Source: Oscillospiraceae bacterium (GTDB lineage Bacteria; Bacillota; Clostridia; Oscillospirales; Ruminococcaceae). From it: a DNA stretch of 33,266 nt. Under the pieces are notes generated by a model. The model saw only the letters and a list, made by a program, of their open reading frames with translations. It was not told where the DNA came from and searched no databases. The position numbers were made by a program, and so were the translations under genes. Within the stretch, counting starts at the first letter, position 1; each line of letters begins with the position of its first letter. Where the stretch lies: contig JAQUYD010000022.1 of the NCBI GenBank assembly GCA_028692035.1, positions 1-33,266 on the forward strand. The letters are read 5' to 3'. Of this stretch, positions 32,359 to 33,266 are shown piece by piece.

Positions 32359-32879
32359 CATTTGTCTTTTTTTAGCTCATCCACCAGCCAGTCGCTGAGC
32401 TGCTGTGGCGGCACCTTCGCCCAAATGCGGGTGGTATCGTACTCCGGGTAGCGGTAGCGCCAGCGATCATATTCCTCTTGGGCGATCTCCCCGGCTTCCA
32501 GCTTTGCAGCCTGTTCTCTCCACGCAATCAAAGAACGGCTCAGCTCAGCGGCGTCCTTGCCTTTGGAAACATCCACTCGGAGGTGAACTTCGCCGTCACA
32601 CTCAACGACCTTTAAGCCGTATCTATCCTCCAAGGTAAAGAGCGTGTGCATTAGTCCAATATAGGAGTCTATATCCGGTACAGACAAAGCCGAAGGAGAC
32701 ACGTCAAGCATATTAGCCAGAGCTGCGGTCATATCAGCCTTGGGAGTTCTTGTCCCGGTTTCATACTGCGCCAGACGCACATCGGCAGACTTTTCAGGAA
32801 AGCCCACCTGCATACCAAGATATTTCTGTGTCATACCCCGTAAGTTGCGGAAAAAGCTGATTCTCTCGCCAATCGCCAT
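32358..32879 (-). CDS. XRE-family repressor-like regulator of the guaA element
   Basis: A 173-residue protein. The N-terminal XRE helix-turn-helix covers about residues 5-65 (RISFFRNLRGMTQKYLGMQV, then RLAQYETGTRTPKADMTAAL and ANMLDVSPSALSVP). The C-terminal 105 residues are helical and charged, with no recognised peptidase motif, so LexA-type self-cleavage is not suggested. The ATG at 32879 is 9 bases after AGGAG; a TTG three codons earlier touches the site. It is divergent from the excisionase-like gene, across a 200-bp region with paired promoters and repeated operator-like sites. That is the usual place for an element's repressor. Confidence 0.85.
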   Translation of the reverse strand: MAIGERISFFRNLRGMTQKYLGMQVGFPEKSADVRLAQYETGTRTPKADMTAALANMLDVSPSALSVPDIDSYIGLMHTLFTLEDRYGLKVVECDGEVHLRVDVSKGKDAAELSRSLIAWREQAAKLEAGEIAQEEYDRWRYRYPEYDTTRIWAKVPPQQLSDWLVDELKKDK

Positions 32880-32915
32880 TATAGCCAACTCCTATCATGT
32901 GTACTGATTATTCAT

Positions 32916-32944
32916 AGCATAGCAGATTTGTTTAATGCAGTCAA
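32916..32944 (-). promoter_or_regulatory. Promoter of XRE gene
   Basis: On the minus strand TTGACT (32944-32939), 17-bp spacer, TATGCT (32921-32916). The first ATTTGTTTAAT site lies wholly inside the spacer. Confidence 0.7.
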
Positions 32945-33001
32945 GCAAAATTAAATAAATTTGTTTAATATTTTCTTGCAAGCCGCTTGACTTAAACAAA
33001 T
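32926..33001. promoter_or_regulatory. Three operator-like sites spaced 33 bp
   Basis: ATTTGTTTAAT occurs at 32926-32936 and 32959-32969, and its inverse TTAAACAAAT at 32992-33001. Start-to-start distances are 33 and 33 bases. The outer copies lie in the leftward and rightward promoters; the middle copy lies between the two -35 elements. They are probable binding sites of the XRE protein. Confidence 0.6.
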
Positions 33002-33015
33002 AAGTTTAGTATAAT
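32987..33015 (+). promoter_or_regulatory. Promoter of excisionase-like gene
   Basis: TTGACT at 32987-32992, 17-bp spacer, perfect TATAAT at 33010-33015. The third operator-like site starts at the last base of the -35 and fills the first half of the spacer. Confidence 0.75.
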
Positions 33016-33079
33016 GAAATAAATTAAGCTAATAAGCTTAGTAGAAAACAATCATAACGAAAGCGGAAAGGACGGTATT

Positions 33080-33266
33080 TTGCCTATGGCAGGACAAATT
33101 TTCATGCGCGTAGATGAGGTCGCTGCAGAGCTGGGTGTTTCCAAGCCCTACGCCTACAAGCTCATTAAAAAGATGAATGAGGAGTTGAAGCAGACCGGGT
33201 GCATCACAATTTCCGGCAGGATTGATCGCAAGTTTTTCTACGAAAAGTTCTACGGAACAAGAAACT
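33080..33266 (+). CDS. Excisionase-like winged-helix DNA-binding protein (3' end outside window)
   Basis: The first 62 codons are present and open to the window end. The sequence MRVDEVAAELGVSKPYAYKL, then IKKMNEELKQTG and TISGRIDRKFFYEKFYG, is the compact winged-helix DNA-binding protein found near the start of many Firmicutes conjugative elements and prophages. Such proteins are annotated as excisionase-like or HTH proteins. The TTG at 33080 fits AAAGGA with a 7-base gap; the ATG at 33086 is 13 bases away. It is driven by a near-consensus promoter that carries an operator-like site, and is divergent from the XRE repressor gene. Whether it acts as a true excisionase or a transcription factor cannot be decided here. 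Confidence 0.75.
   Translation, partial: MPMAGQIFMRVDEVAAELGVSKPYAYKLIKKMNEELKQTGCITISGRIDRKFFYEKFYGTRN

Overview
The window looks like chromosome from a Gram-positive anaerobe of the class Clostridia, probably Oscillospirales/Ruminococcaceae-like. The evidence is the housekeeping gene neighbourhood (greA-lysS, ftsEX with an M23 hydrolase and a CtpA-type protease, ackA next to tmcAL), an SLH surface protein, strong AGGAGG-type ribosome sites with frequent GTG and TTG starts, and no outer-membrane genes. Species cannot be named from this stretch. No rRNA, tRNA or CRISPR array was found.

Left edge (1 to about 1290) is mobile-element debris. It holds the end of a NUMOD4/HNH endonuclease gene and a phage family-A DNA polymerase gene that breaks off after about 89 codons. 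An oppositely oriented AT-rich gene for a small four-cysteine protein runs into that fragment, and a short array of 13-bp direct repeats follows. This debris abuts the 3' end of rlmD (rumA family), a gene type known as an integration target.

The core (1295 to 32140) is chromosomal. It carries rlmD (minus strand); a three-gene ABC operon (ATPase, anchored COG1361-like protein, MacB-type permease); a divergent EF-G paralogue; a DUF4830 protein; an RsuA-family pseudouridine synthase; an orphan MsmX/UgpC-type sugar-transport ATPase; and a PucR/CdaR-type regulator. Next come ftsE-ftsX-M23 peptidase-S41 protease (cell-wall hydrolysis at division), an unrecognised gene, greA and lysS. A second ABC export module follows (long coiled-coil HlyD/MacA-like adaptor, ATPase, permease), then an unknown membrane protein. 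The core ends with ackA divergent from tmcAL, a DUF378 protein, an SLH-domain protein and guaA. Several genes are separated by clear Rho-independent terminators, and many have recognisable sigma-A type promoters.

Right edge (32141 to end) looks like the beginning of an integrated element at the 3' end of guaA, a well-known attachment site. It holds tandem short repeats, a minus-strand XRE repressor gene, and a divergent excisionase-like winged-helix gene cut by the window end. Between these two genes lie face-to-face promoters carrying three copies of an ATTTGTTTAA-type site spaced exactly 33 bp apart. This resembles a compact genetic switch and is the most interesting regulatory structure in the window.
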